NCBI RefSeq assembly: GCF_003719195.1
Contig: NZ_CP024996.1
Location: forward strand, 5,332,001-5,396,000
Source: Herbaspirillum rubrisubalbicans
GTDB taxonomy: Bacteria > Pseudomonadota > Gammaproteobacteria > Burkholderiales > Burkholderiaceae_D
Length of the DNA: 64,000 nt
Reading direction: 5' to 3'
Shown here: positions 35,460-44,894 of the stretch, piece by piece
Layout of the letters: each line of letters starts with the position of its first letter
How positions within the stretch are numbered: position 1 is the stretch's first letter
The notes under the pieces: model-generated
Databases searched by the model: none
Told to the model about the DNA's origin: nothing
What the model saw: only the letters and a program-made list of their open reading frames with translations
Position numbers and translations under genes: made by a program

Positions 35460-36965
35460 TCAGTCATTCCTTTGGGGCGATAAACTTGTCTGCACAGAAA
35501 CAGCGGGTGCAACGAACAGCGCGCCTGTCTCTTGCTGCGAGCGCCGTTCCTGCCAGTCTCCGCCCAAGGCCTTGATCAGGAACACCGACACCAGCAGGCG
35601 CTGCCCCATCAATTGGGCGGACTGGCGCTCACTGTTGAGCAGGGCCTGTTGCGCCGTGATCACGTCCAGATAGGGCGTCACGCCGCCCTCGTAGCGGCTG
35701 TTGGCGATGTCCAGCACCCGGCGCGCGCTGGCAATGGCCGATTGCGATTGACTATAGGCGCGGTCCAGCGCTGCAATGCCGGTGATGCCATCTTCCACTT
35801 CCTGCATGGCGGTCAGCACGGTGCGACGATAGGTGGCCACGGTGGCGTCATAGCCGGCCTTGCTGAAATCCACCCCGGCACGCAGGCGACCGGCATCGAA
35901 CAGACTTTGCGAGGCCGATACCCCGAGCGACCACAGCACGCTGGGTGCATTGAAGAGCGCGCCCCAATTGCGGCTATCCACGCCATACCCAGGTTGCAGC
36001 ATGAAGCTCGGATAGAAGGCCGCGCTGGCCACGCCGATCTGGGCATTGGCAGCAGCCATGGCGCGTTCGGCCGAGGCGATGTCAGGGCGGCGCTCCAGCA
36101 CGTCCGAAGGCACCCCCAGCGGGATGGCCGGCAGTGCGATGGGCGCCAGCGAGGGCGCAATCGTGAAGCCCGGTGCCGGAGTGCCGGTGAGGGTGGCGAT
36201 GGCATGTTCGTACTGGGCACGTTGGCGACCGAGGATGTCGACCTGGGTCAACGTGTTATCCAGAAGCGCCTGTTGCTGGGCCACATCCAGGCCCGAGGTG
36301 GCACCCAGGTCATGGCGTGAGGTGGCCAGTTCCAGTGCCTTGCGTTGCAGCGCGATGGCGCGTTGGACCACATCCAGCTCGATATCGAGCTCGCGCAGAT
36401 TGAAGTAGTTGCTGGCCAGTTCAGCCGTCAACAACAGGCGGGTGTTTTCCAGGTCGGCGGCCGATTGCTGGGCCGAGGCGCTGGCCGCTTCCACCGAGCG
36501 CCGCACGCGTCCGAAGAAATCCAGCTCGTAACTGACATTCAAGCCCAGCGCGAAATCGTTTTGTACGGTGGAGAAGTTAGGCGAATTGTAGTTGGTCAGC
36601 GGACGATTGGCCGAGATGCGGGCACGGGCAGCGCGAGTGTTGATACCGACCTGCGGCGACTGCGCGGCGCCTACCACCTCCAGTTGCGCACGTGCCTGCG
36701 CTAACCGGGCGCTGGCAATGGCCAGGGTCTGATTGCCGGCCAGGGCTTGCTGTTGCAAGGCATTCAGTCGGGCATCGTGGAAGCGCTCCCACCAGGGACC
36801 GCGCGGGCTGGCGTCCTGCGGTTGCATGACGCGCCAGGGGGCTTCCGGGGTCCAGGCGACGGGTAGCTCGACGGCGGGCTTGACGTAGTCGGGGCCGCTG
36901 GCACAGCCCGCCAACATCAGTGCGGTGAGCACCGTCGATGCCGCAAGCAGGGAACGCAGCCTCAC
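35460..36965 (-). CDS. RND pump 2 outer-membrane factor lipoprotein (NodT family)
   Basis: The 501-residue channel has lipobox LAGC (Cys21), then ASGPDYVKPAVELPVAW, the standard NodT-family opening. Two OEP repeats follow, with LGVPSDVLERRPDIASAERAM and IGVASAAFYPSFML in the second half. The start overlaps the adaptor stop by four bases. It is last in the pump 2 operon. The C-terminal tail is long and polar, without family significance. Confidence 0.94.
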   Translation of the reverse strand: MRLRSLLAASTVLTALMLAGCASGPDYVKPAVELPVAWTPEAPWRVMQPQDASPRGPWWERFHDARLNALQQQALAGNQTLAIASARLAQARAQLEVVGAAQSPQVGINTRAARARISANRPLTNYNSPNFSTVQNDFALGLNVSYELDFFGRVRRSVEAASASAQQSAADLENTRLLLTAELASNYFNLRELDIELDVVQRAIALQRKALELATSRHDLGATSGLDVAQQQALLDNTLTQVDILGRQRAQYEHAIATLTGTPAPGFTIAPSLAPIALPAIPLGVPSDVLERRPDIASAERAMAAANAQIGVASAAFYPSFMLQPGYGVDSRNWGALFNAPSVLWSLGVSASQSLFDAGRLRAGVDFSKAGYDATVATYRRTVLTAMQEVEDGITGIAALDRAYSQSQSAIASARRVLDIANSRYEGGVTPYLDVITAQQALLNSERQSAQLMGQRLLVSVFLIKALGGDWQERRSQQETGALFVAPAVSVQTSLSPQRND

Positions 36966-38170
36966 GATGCAGCCTTTTGCTTTTGTTCCGGCTGCTCCAG
37001 GGTCGGCTCGACCTGGTCGCCTTCGGCCAGTGAATCGGAGGGATTGAGGATCAGTTTTTCGTTACCGTTCAAGCCTTCCAGCACTTCCACGGTCAGGCCG
37101 AAGTTGCGCCCCAGCCTTACCTTCTTCAGACGCACCCGGTTATGCTCATCAACGGCCGCCACCAGCGAGCCATCGCGTCGGAACATGAGGGTATCGGCAG
37201 CGACCAGCAGCGTGCCGCTGGGTTTCAGGGGCAGCGCCACCTGCACGAAGGCGCCGGGCAAGAGAGCATTGTCGGCGTTGGAGAGCGTCACCTCGACCTG
37301 CATCGAACGCGTGACCGGATCGATGGAGCCCGCAGTACGCGCCACCTTGCCCTCGAACTTGCGACCACGCAGTTCGGCCTGGGTCACCGTCACCTGCTGA
37401 CCGGGCTTGACCAGGTTGGCATAGGACTGCGGTACGTTCACATAGACCCGCAGCGGATCGGTCTGCGACAGCACGAACAGCGAGCGCCCGGCACCTGGAT
37501 CGATCAAATCACCCACGTCCACGTTGCGGCGCGTGATGATGCCCGAGAACGGAGCGACGATGCGCTTGAAGCCCTCCACCTGACGCAGCCGCTCGACGTT
37601 GGCATCAGCCGCGGCCAGGTTGGAACTGGCCTGGGCGAAGGCACTGCGGCGTTCATCGAGTTCCTGCTGCGAGACCGCGTCCTTCTTGCGCAGCGCCTCC
37701 CAGCGCGCCATCGAACTGCGCGCCAGTTCCATGCTGGAAGCGGCCTGCTGGCGCGTAGCCAACGCTTGCGACAATTGCTGGTCGATTTCAGGCGTATCCA
37801 GTTCGGCCAGCAGATCGCCCTTCTTGACCTCGGCGCCGATATCCTTATACCAGCGCTTGAGGTAGCCACCGGAGCGCGCCGAGATCGGCGATTGCACGAA
37901 GCCCTGCAAGGTACCAGGCAAGGCCAGCGTCTGGCCATCGGCACTGCTGCGCGCGGGCGCCACGCGCACGAATACCTTGGCACGTTCGGCGGTACCCGCT
38001 TCCAGCGCGCGGGCATTGGCCACGCGGTTGATGACGGTGCGCGCGGCTCCGGCGGCCAGCAGCACCAGCACCAGCACCAGCCGGGCACGCCGCATCATCT
38101 GCTGGCGTTGTTGCGGCTCGCCCTCGGCCAGAGGGTGGATGCCGAGTTCGGAATGACGGTCATGCGACAT
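36962..38170 (-). CDS. RND pump 2 periplasmic adaptor (HlyD/MFP family)
   Basis: The 402-residue adaptor has a single N-terminal membrane segment (about 30-45, LVLVLVLLAAGAAR) and no lipobox. The lipoyl start LPGTLQGFVQSPISARSGGYLKRWYKDIGAEVKKGDLLAELD and the coiled-coil hairpin are clear, and the barrel reads GIITRRNVDVGDLI. It starts three bases after the pump stop and overlaps the channel gene, so the three are tightly coupled. Confidence 0.93.
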   Translation of the reverse strand: MSHDRHSELGIHPLAEGEPQQRQQMMRRARLVLVLVLLAAGAARTVINRVANARALEAGTAERAKVFVRVAPARSSADGQTLALPGTLQGFVQSPISARSGGYLKRWYKDIGAEVKKGDLLAELDTPEIDQQLSQALATRQQAASSMELARSSMARWEALRKKDAVSQQELDERRSAFAQASSNLAAADANVERLRQVEGFKRIVAPFSGIITRRNVDVGDLIDPGAGRSLFVLSQTDPLRVYVNVPQSYANLVKPGQQVTVTQAELRGRKFEGKVARTAGSIDPVTRSMQVEVTLSNADNALLPGAFVQVALPLKPSGTLLVAADTLMFRRDGSLVAAVDEHNRVRLKKVRLGRNFGLTVEVLEGLNGNEKLILNPSDSLAEGDQVEPTLEQPEQKQKAAS

Positions 38171-38173
38171 GAT

Positions 38174-41100
38174 TCAAGACTCCTGATGCGCGGGCCCGGC
38201 CGCACGCGCGCGACGCTGCTCGGCGCGGCGGGCCAGTCTCTGATGCACGCCGGCAAACACCACCGGCACGAAAAACAAGGTCGATACGGTAGCCAGCAAC
38301 AAGCCACCGATCACGGCACGCCCCAGCGGCGCATTCTGTTCAGCCCCTTCCCCCAGACCCAGCGCCATGGGAATCATGCCGATGATCATGGCCAGTGCCG
38401 TCATCAACACCGGACGGATACGGGTGGAACCGGCTTCCAGGGCGGCGGCCAGCGGGGTGGCCCCATCTTCCCGGCGCTGCCGCGCGAAGGCGACGATGAG
38501 GATACTGTTGGCGGTGGCCACGCCCATGGTCATGATGGCCCCGGTCAGGGCCGGGACCGACAGCGTGGTACCGGTGATGAAGAGCATCCAGGCGATCCCG
38601 GCCAGTGCTGCCGGCAGCGCAGCGATGATGATGGCTGCATCGATCCAGGACTGGAAGTTGACCACCACCAGCAGGTAGACCAGCACGATGGCCATGGCCA
38701 GCCCCACGCCCAGGCCGATAAAGGACGACTGCATGGTTTCCACCTGGCCGCGGATGACCACCTGGCTGCCGCGCGCGAGTTTGGGCTTGATCTGTTCCAC
38801 CAACTCGCTCACCTTGCCGGCCACGCTGGCCAGGTCGGTACCCTGCACGCTGACGTAGACATCGATAGCCGGCGAGATGTTGTAGCGCGAGGCCACGGCC
38901 ATCTGACGTCCTGCGTGCACATCGACCAGATTGCCCAGCAGCTGCGGCGGTGTGGCGGCATTGGCACCTGCACCTACTGGGATATTGAGCAGCGCATCGA
39001 GCGAATCGACCTGGTATTGCGGCGACTGCACCGCGATGCTGTAGACCACGCCGTTATTGGGATTGAGCCAGAAGGCCGGCTGCGTCTGCGAACTGCCGGA
39101 CAGCGCAATCAACAGGTTCTGGCCGACGTTGGAAGCGGATAGACCGAACTGCTGCAGGCGCGTGCGATCCATGCGCAGGTCCAGCGATGGCCCGTCCAGA
39201 CGCTGGTGGACGTGGGCATCGACGGCACCGGGAATCTGCCGGATCTGCTTGGTCAACTCGGCCGCCAGACGTGCGTTGGCTTCCATGTTGGCGCCGGTGA
39301 ATTGCACGTCGATGGCGGCAGGCAAACCGAAGTTGAGGATCTGCGTGACGATGTCGGCCGGTTGGAAGAAGAACTCTATGCCAGGAAAGCGACGTGGCAA
39401 TTGCTCGCGCAGCATGGCCACCAGTTCTTCGCTGGGGCGATGGCCCGGTTTCAAGGCCATCAGGATCTCGCCATCGAGGGTGCCGATGGTGCCGGCATTG
39501 CTATAGGAGAGGTTGATGCCGGAGTTGGGCACGCCCAGGTTGTCGAGGATGGTCTCCAGTTCGGAGGCCGGGATGAGGCTGCGGATGACGCGCTCGACCT
39601 CATCGGCCGCGCGTGCGGTTTCCTCGATGCGGGTACCGGTGGGCATCCGCATGTGCAGCCGGATCTGGCCGCCATCGACATTGGGGAAGAAATCTCGCCC
39701 GAGGAAAGGATAGAGCAGGCAGGACAACAGGCAGAAACCGAGGAAGCTCAATGCGAAGCGGCGCCGGTGCGCCAGCAGTGAAGACAGCACCAGCGTATAG
39801 CCATGGCGCACGCGTTCGAAGCGACTGTCGAAGGCGCGGTACAGGCGTTGCAGCAGGCTCTGTTTGGCGTGATCGACCTGGCCGTGACTGCCCATCAACA
39901 GCATCACCAGCGTGCGTGAGAGGAGATAGGACGCCGCCATGGCGAACACCACCGCCTCGGCCAGCGGCACGAACAAAAAGCGCGCCACGCCCGAGAGGAA
40001 GAACATCGGCACGAACACGATGCAGATACAGAGCGTGGCCACGAAGGCTGGCACGCCGATCTCGCCGGCGCCGACGATGATGGCCTCATGCAGGGGCTTG
40101 CCCAGGTGCAGGTGGCGTTCGATGTTTTCGATGGTGACGATGGCCTGGTCCACCAGGATACCCACCGACAGCGCCAGACCGCCCAGGGTCATCAGGTTGA
40201 GGGTCTCGCCCAGTGCCGCCAGCATCAGGATGGCGGCCATGATGGACAGCGGAATGGTCAGCCCGATGATGAGCGTGCTGCGCCAGTTGCCCAGGAACAG
40301 CAAGACCATGGCCGCCGTCAGACCAGCGGCAATGAGTGCCTCGCTGATGACCCCGGTCACGGCTGCCTTGACGAACAGCGACTGATCGAACAGCGGCGTG
40401 ATCTTGAGGTCTTCCGGCAAGGTCTGGGCCGCGGCAGGCAAGAGCTTGCGCAGGTTGTCGACGATGTCCAGGGTGGAGGCGCCACCGTTCTTGAGGATCG
40501 ACAGCAGCACCCCGCGCGCGCCATCCTGGCGCACCACGTTGGTCTGCGGCGAGAAACCGTCGCGCACGTTGGCCACGTCCTTCAGATAGATGGTGGCGCC
40601 ATTGGTGGTGCGCACCGGCAGTTCGTTCAGTCCTGCCACGGCTTCGGGCGAACCGTTGATCTTCACCGAATATTCGGTCCCCCCGAACTTGGCCGTGCCC
40701 GAGGGCAGGATCAGGTTCTGCGTATTGATGGCATTGACCACGTCGATGGGCGCCAGTCCACGCGCCTGCAAGGCCTGAGTATCGAGGTCCACCGAGATCA
40801 GGCGGCTCTTGCCGCCATAGGGATAGGGCACGGCCACGCCGGGAATGGTCACCAGTTGCGGGCGCAGCGTCTGCACGGCGTTATCGAAGACGGCCTGTTC
40901 CGGCAAGGTGGGGGAAGACAGCGCCAGTTGCATCACCGGGATACTGGAGGCGGAATACTTGATCACCAGTGGCGGCGTGATCCCTGGGGGCAGCTGGCGC
41001 AATTGCGATTGCACCGAAGCCACCACCTGGGCGATGGCGGTCTGGATGTTGGCCTTGGGCTGGAAGAACACCTTGATCACCGCGACCCCGGCCAGCGACT

Positions 41101-41350
41101 GCGACTCGATGTGCTCGATATCGCTGACCACGGTGGTGAGTCCCCGCTCGTTTTGCGCAGCGATGCGCTGCCCCATCTCCTGGGCCGACAGACCGTTGTA
41201 GTTCCAGATGATGGAGACCACCGGGATATTGATCTCGGGGAAGATGTCGGTGGCCATGTTCTTCAGCGTCAATGGCGTAGCCAGCACGATGAGCAAGGCC
41301 ATCACGATGAAGGTGTACGGGCGGCGCAAGGCCAGCGCGACCATGTTCAT
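38174..41350 (-). CDS. RND pump 2 inner-membrane transporter with non-canonical proton-relay residues
   Basis: This 1058-residue RND transporter has complete porter and membrane halves. The helix-4 motif is SVGILVDQAIVTIEN: Asp401 is kept but the second Asp, essential in AcrB, is Gln402. In helix 10 the AcrB Lys940 position is Ala947 (GVATANSILIV). ATAN in helix 10 is common in one RND subfamily, but that group normally keeps DD in helix 4. It may use a different coupling ion or mechanism, or be impaired. It heads the pump-adaptor-channel operon. Substrate unknown. Confidence 0.93.
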   Translation of the reverse strand: MNMVALALRRPYTFIVMALLIVLATPLTLKNMATDIFPEINIPVVSIIWNYNGLSAQEMGQRIAAQNERGLTTVVSDIEHIESQSLAGVAVIKVFFQPKANIQTAIAQVVASVQSQLRQLPPGITPPLVIKYSASSIPVMQLALSSPTLPEQAVFDNAVQTLRPQLVTIPGVAVPYPYGGKSRLISVDLDTQALQARGLAPIDVVNAINTQNLILPSGTAKFGGTEYSVKINGSPEAVAGLNELPVRTTNGATIYLKDVANVRDGFSPQTNVVRQDGARGVLLSILKNGGASTLDIVDNLRKLLPAAAQTLPEDLKITPLFDQSLFVKAAVTGVISEALIAAGLTAAMVLLFLGNWRSTLIIGLTIPLSIMAAILMLAALGETLNLMTLGGLALSVGILVDQAIVTIENIERHLHLGKPLHEAIIVGAGEIGVPAFVATLCICIVFVPMFFLSGVARFLFVPLAEAVVFAMAASYLLSRTLVMLLMGSHGQVDHAKQSLLQRLYRAFDSRFERVRHGYTLVLSSLLAHRRRFALSFLGFCLLSCLLYPFLGRDFFPNVDGGQIRLHMRMPTGTRIEETARAADEVERVIRSLIPASELETILDNLGVPNSGINLSYSNAGTIGTLDGEILMALKPGHRPSEELVAMLREQLPRRFPGIEFFFQPADIVTQILNFGLPAAIDVQFTGANMEANARLAAELTKQIRQIPGAVDAHVHQRLDGPSLDLRMDRTRLQQFGLSASNVGQNLLIALSGSSQTQPAFWLNPNNGVVYSIAVQSPQYQVDSLDALLNIPVGAGANAATPPQLLGNLVDVHAGRQMAVASRYNISPAIDVYVSVQGTDLASVAGKVSELVEQIKPKLARGSQVVIRGQVETMQSSFIGLGVGLAMAIVLVYLLVVVNFQSWIDAAIIIAALPAALAGIAWMLFITGTTLSVPALTGAIMTMGVATANSILIVAFARQRREDGATPLAAALEAGSTRIRPVLMTALAMIIGMIPMALGLGEGAEQNAPLGRAVIGGLLLATVSTLFFVPVVFAGVHQRLARRAEQRRARAAGPAHQES

Positions 41351-41537
41351 GAACTGCTATCCCTGTGAAGCGGGCAGGTCGGAAGGCCGCGTTGGCAGCC
41401 GGCCCATTACCGCAACCGGCGCTCCATGCGGCCAGCGTCATCCTGTCCCGTGGTGCTTGTGCGTCTTGCGCGGCCTGGCGTGTTTCCCCGGTTGCCCGGC
41501 CACGTTCCCTTAAATTGCGATGCTGGCGGGCCCGGTG

Positions 41538-41566
41538 TTGTTGGGCCGTTCGGCGTGGGCTATTGT
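41538..41566 (+). promoter_or_regulatory. Candidate promoter upstream of the MpaB pseudogene
   Basis: TTGTTG (41538-41543), a 17-base spacer and TATTGT (41561-41566). Both boxes are imperfect and the leader would be about 170 bases. Confidence 0.3.
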
Positions 41567-41610
41567 AGCGGCCTGGCAGCCGGTGTGTAGAAGGCTTTTC
41601 GCCAATCTGC

Positions 41611-41629
41611 TTTCTGACAGAAATGTCAG
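41611..41629. promoter_or_regulatory. Overlapping palindromes TTTCTGACAGAAA and CTGACAGAAATGTCAG
   Basis: A 6+1+6 palindrome (41611-41623) overlaps a 6+4+6 palindrome (41614-41629). This looks like a regulator site, but no regulator gene adjoins it. It could serve pump 2 or the MpaB-like gene. Confidence 0.4.
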
Positions 41630-41740
41630 CGGAGGACTTCTCACCGGCTGCAAGCCCATCTGGAAAAAGTCCACATACCCATGCATTGCCCTAGGCAAGC
41701 CTTATGGCACACTGCCTTTCCCCGTCCTTGTGCGTACATC

Positions 41741-42611
41741 ATGGAATTTCTGCGCCAACGTATCGAAGCCAACGTCCTGGCCATCAGCCGCGGTCCCGGC
41801 AGTGCCGACTTCCTGCAACCGCCCGGCGACCCCGGCCTGTTCGGCCCGGACTCGGCGGCCTGGCAGGTGCATAGCGATTTCACCGCCATGCTCACCGGTG
41901 GCGTGGCTGCACTGCTGTTGCAGATGCTGCATCCGCTGCCGCTGGCCGGGGTGTGGGATCACTCCAACTTCCAGGCCGACATGCTGGGCCGCCTGCGCCG
42001 CACCGCCCAGTTCATCGCCGGCACCACTTTCGGTAGCCGCGCCGATGCCGAGCGCCTCATTGCGCGCGTCAAGCAGATCCATCTCGGCGTCACGGGGGTG
42101 GCACCCGATGGCCGGCCCTAGCGACCCCGAACTGCTGACCTGGGTCCATGTGGCGGAAGTACAGTGCTTCCTGCAGGGCTATCTGCGCTATCGCAATCCC
42201 AGCTTTCCGGCGGCGCGCCAGGATCAGTACTTCGCCGAAATCGCCCGCATCGCCGAAGCACTGGGCGCACGCGACGTGCCGCGTTCACGCACGCAGATCG
42301 CCGACTATCTCGAGGCCATGCGAGCGCAACTGCAGTGCGACGAGCGCACCCGCCAGACCTTGCAACTGGTATTGAATGCGCCCGCCCCGAACGCGGTGGC
42401 GCAACCGTGGACACGCCTGATGATGCGCGGTGGCGTGGACCTGCTGCCACCCTGGGCGCAGGAAATGCTGGGCGTCACTCCGCGCCCGGCCTGGCGCCGC
42501 GCACTGTTGCAGCGCTCGGTGCTGCTGGCGGCGCAACCGGTGCGCTGGGCCATGCGCAACGGTTCCATTCATTTGGCGCGGCGACGCATGGGCTTGCCGC
42601 CGCAACCCTGA
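41741..42611 (+). pseudogene. Frameshifted DUF2236 (MpaB/latex-clearing-protein-like oxygenase) gene
   Basis: The first frame (ATG 41741, MEFLRQRIEANVLAISRG...) carries the N-terminal half of a DUF2236 haem-dependent oxygenase, including WDHSNFQADMLGRLRRT, and stops at 42119-42121 after GVTGVAPDGRP. The rest continues in another frame from about 42112 (SDPELLTWVHVAEVQCFLQGYLRY) to 42611. Family members read DGRPYSAxDPELL, so two bases modulo three (for example eight) are missing after the CCCTA at 42115-42119. Either a real pseudogene or a sequence error. Both halves remain well conserved, suggesting recent loss. Confidence 0.85.
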
Positions 42612-42617
42612 AGTGGT

Positions 42618-43517
42618 TCAGGAAAACAAACCCAGGCTATCGTCGGTGGCAATGGCCACGGCACCGGCTGCGGCGGCTACCGGTGCCATGTCATTGGCGG
42701 CATTGCCGCGCTCCTGCTGGGCCGCGCTCTTACCTTCCGGGCCAGAGGTGTCGCCACTGCTGTCCTTGCCGTTATCCCAGTCCCCGCTGGCCCCGCCGCC
42801 ATCGAACTGGCCCTGGAAGGCGTCAGGATCGTGATTACGCTGCCCCAGATCGCGCCACAGGCTGCTGCCCTGGCTGGAAGTGGTGAAGCTGAACAGAGCG
42901 GCATGGTCGTCATCGTCCTGGCGTTGCGTGCGCCGCGCAGTCTGCGGCTGCAGCGGCGGCAATTGCGCCAGCAAGGTGCGCAACTGCTGCCAGCTTTGCT
43001 GATCCAGATCGGTGCCATTGCGTAGCGATTGCCGGATCAGGTGCATCATCGCACCCAGGGCGCGCGAGGCGTCGAACAAGGCGCGACGCTCACCGTCCAG
43101 GCGATCCAGTTCGTCGCGCATGGCAGCGAGCTGGCCGAAGCGCTGGCGGTCGATATACCGGGTCAGACGCACGCGCATCAGGGTGAGCGCCTCTCGATAG
43201 GGGCGGCCGGCGAACCAGGCCATCCAGCCGAACCAGATGAAGCGGCGCTGGTGCTGCGCAAAGCTGGCGCGAATGATCTCATCCACGAAATCGGGAACGC
43301 TGTCGATCAGGCGCTTGAGAGTGGTCGGCGAAATGGCCGGCAACAATTGCCGCTCCACCAGATGGATACGATAACGGCGCCGGCGCAGGTCGGCATCGGC
43401 GATGGCGCGGCGTACCTGGCCCAGGCGCGGACCCAGCAGGCTGTCGGCCCGCTCCAGGATAGGCAATGCCGCGCGCAATTCGGCGCGCAGCGCATCAGTC
43501 AGTGGTGAAGATGTCAT
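42618..43517 (-). CDS. Conserved-looking soluble protein of unknown function
   Basis: The 299-residue protein is not recognised. Residues 1-190 are Arg/Leu-rich and helical, with MRDELDRLDGERRALFDASRAL suggesting a coiled coil and FIWFGWMAWFAGRP a Trp-rich patch. Residues 200-299 are low-complexity (Gln, Asp, Gly, Ala) and end DDSLGLFS. There is no signal peptide. The start overlaps the glycosyltransferase-like stop by four bases, so the two are co-translated and probably work together. Confidence 0.72.
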   Translation of the reverse strand: MTSSPLTDALRAELRAALPILERADSLLGPRLGQVRRAIADADLRRRRYRIHLVERQLLPAISPTTLKRLIDSVPDFVDEIIRASFAQHQRRFIWFGWMAWFAGRPYREALTLMRVRLTRYIDRQRFGQLAAMRDELDRLDGERRALFDASRALGAMMHLIRQSLRNGTDLDQQSWQQLRTLLAQLPPLQPQTARRTQRQDDDDHAALFSFTTSSQGSSLWRDLGQRNHDPDAFQGQFDGGGASGDWDNGKDSSGDTSGPEGKSAAQQERGNAANDMAPVAAAAGAVAIATDDSLGLFS

Positions 43518-44443
43518 GCGGCCAGCTCCACGCCGTCTTCCTGGCGACTCGAAAAGTAACGTGCGAAATAATCACGCAAACCCGGCTTGTCCATGCCGGG
43601 AGCCCACTCCAATGGCTGGCCGGGGCGCAAGTCCAGGTCGGTCCAGGGGTCGTAGCCAAGCTCGGTGATGTCATGCATCCGCAGGAAGTAACGCCGGTTG
43701 ACCGCATCGCCATGCCACAGGTGACGGATATGCCCGGGAACCACGCCCAGTCGCCCGTCGACCTCGGCGTGGAAGCGTTCGCTCCACTCGCGCAGGTGGG
43801 CAATCTGACGCGGCTCATGCTTGAGCGCATTGCGGATGCAGAAATTGCAGTCGTTGAAGATGGCATGGGCCATGAAGTGATCGGCACTGCCCGAGATCGC
43901 GCCTTCATAAAGACCGACCCGATCGAAGATTTCGCGATGCATGGCCCAGCCATAGCCGGTGTGGCCGTGCAGATCGTAGCGACCGGCATTGAGGGTGGAG
44001 GGATCGCTGGCCATCACGCTGGCGAAGGAGCGACACAGGTCGGGTGTGGGTCCGGCGTGACCGTGGCGATCCAGCCGGGTGCAGGTGTCGAAGACCTGCA
44101 CGATGCGATGTCGCCCCAGCGCCTGCACCAGGTCGGCGGCCCAGCGCGGGTTGTCGAAGAGGATGTCGCAATCAAGCCAGGCCACGTAACGGCAGCGCGC
44201 GGGCAACCAGGACGCCCCCAGGTTGAGCAACCGTTCCTTTTGCCATAGCAGGGTGGCGGCGCGAACCTGGATCACGTCCAGGCTGGGAGGCAAGTCGAAG
44301 GGCGCATCGCCGAAAGCGCATTCGACCGTCAGGCAAGCCACACCGGCCGAGCGCATCCCCTGCATGAACAGGTCGTAATTGCGGCGCCGGCTGGCATAGC
44401 CGACCGGATTGAAATAGGTGGTGATGACGAACAGTTCGGACAT
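43514..44443 (-). CDS. Glycosyltransferase-like protein (GT-A fold, DxD motif)
   Basis: The 309-residue protein opens LFVITTYFNPVGYASRRRNYDLF, a GT-A-like nucleotide-sugar strand, and has WLDCDILFDNP with a DxD metal motif near residue 90. It also has GYGWAMHREIF and HLREWSERFHAEVDGRLG. A glycosyl-transfer role is likely, but the acceptor is unknown and no polysaccharide cluster adjoins it. It is co-translated with the unknown 299-residue protein. Confidence 0.75.
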   Translation of the reverse strand: MSELFVITTYFNPVGYASRRRNYDLFMQGMRSAGVACLTVECAFGDAPFDLPPSLDVIQVRAATLLWQKERLLNLGASWLPARCRYVAWLDCDILFDNPRWAADLVQALGRHRIVQVFDTCTRLDRHGHAGPTPDLCRSFASVMASDPSTLNAGRYDLHGHTGYGWAMHREIFDRVGLYEGAISGSADHFMAHAIFNDCNFCIRNALKHEPRQIAHLREWSERFHAEVDGRLGVVPGHIRHLWHGDAVNRRYFLRMHDITELGYDPWTDLDLRPGQPLEWAPGMDKPGLRDYFARYFSSRQEDGVELAA

Positions 44444-44511
44444 GGCGCGGTACTCTTGTTGTCGTTATCGCTTGCTCGAAGGTGGCAAGGTCCCGCGCTT
44501 TGTGACTGTGC

Positions 44512-44883
44512 CTATGGGTTGAAAGTTCGCAGGTAAGCCAGGATGTCGTCGATCTGCTGGTCGCTGCCAATGCCCCAGAAGCGCATCTTGTTGCCGGGCA
44601 CGACATCGCTGGGCGCCTTGAGGAAGGCGCGCAGCTTGTCCTCGGTCCAGACGAAGCCGGCGCTGGCCATCGCTGGCGAATACTTGAAGTCGGTGGTGGA
44701 GCCGGCCTTGCGCCCGATCACGTTGGTCAGTTGCGGGCCAAAGCCGCCCCGCGCCGAGGGACCGACTGCGTGGCAACTGGCGCATTTGGCGAAGGCGGCG
44801 CGACCACTGACGGGGTCGCCCGCGGCATGGGTGGTCAAGGGAGCAAAGGCAACGACAAAAGCCAGCAACAGAATCGGGCGCAT
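44512..44883 (-). CDS. Secreted class I cytochrome c
   Basis: The 123-residue precursor has a signal peptide ending ..THAAGD and one haem site CASCH (Cys34, Cys37, His38). GNKMRFWG holds the candidate axial Met, and the protein ends IDDILAYLRTFNP as in cytochrome c550/c2-like proteins. ATG 44883 is chosen; a TTG at 44898 would be the alternative. It lies 11 bases after the DUF2145 gene and probably serves as a periplasmic electron carrier. Confidence 0.93.
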   Translation of the reverse strand: MRPILLLAFVVAFAPLTTHAAGDPVSGRAAFAKCASCHAVGPSARGGFGPQLTNVIGRKAGSTTDFKYSPAMASAGFVWTEDKLRAFLKAPSDVVPGNKMRFWGIGSDQQIDDILAYLRTFNP

Positions 44884-44894
44884 GGAAATTCCGG

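Larger units (their letters stand above)
41351..41740. other. Intergenic region between RND pump 2 and the broken MpaB gene
   Basis: In these 390 bases there is a candidate plus-strand promoter (41538-41566) and overlapping palindromes (41611-41629). No gene is credible. I find no convincing minus-strand promoter for the pump, though TACAAT occurs on that strand near 41562. Confidence 0.55.

Noticed and set aside
37142..39142. A 666-codon plus-strand frame
   Set aside because: Antisense to the pump 2 adaptor and transporter. Composition is His/Arg/Gly-rich with no ribosome site.
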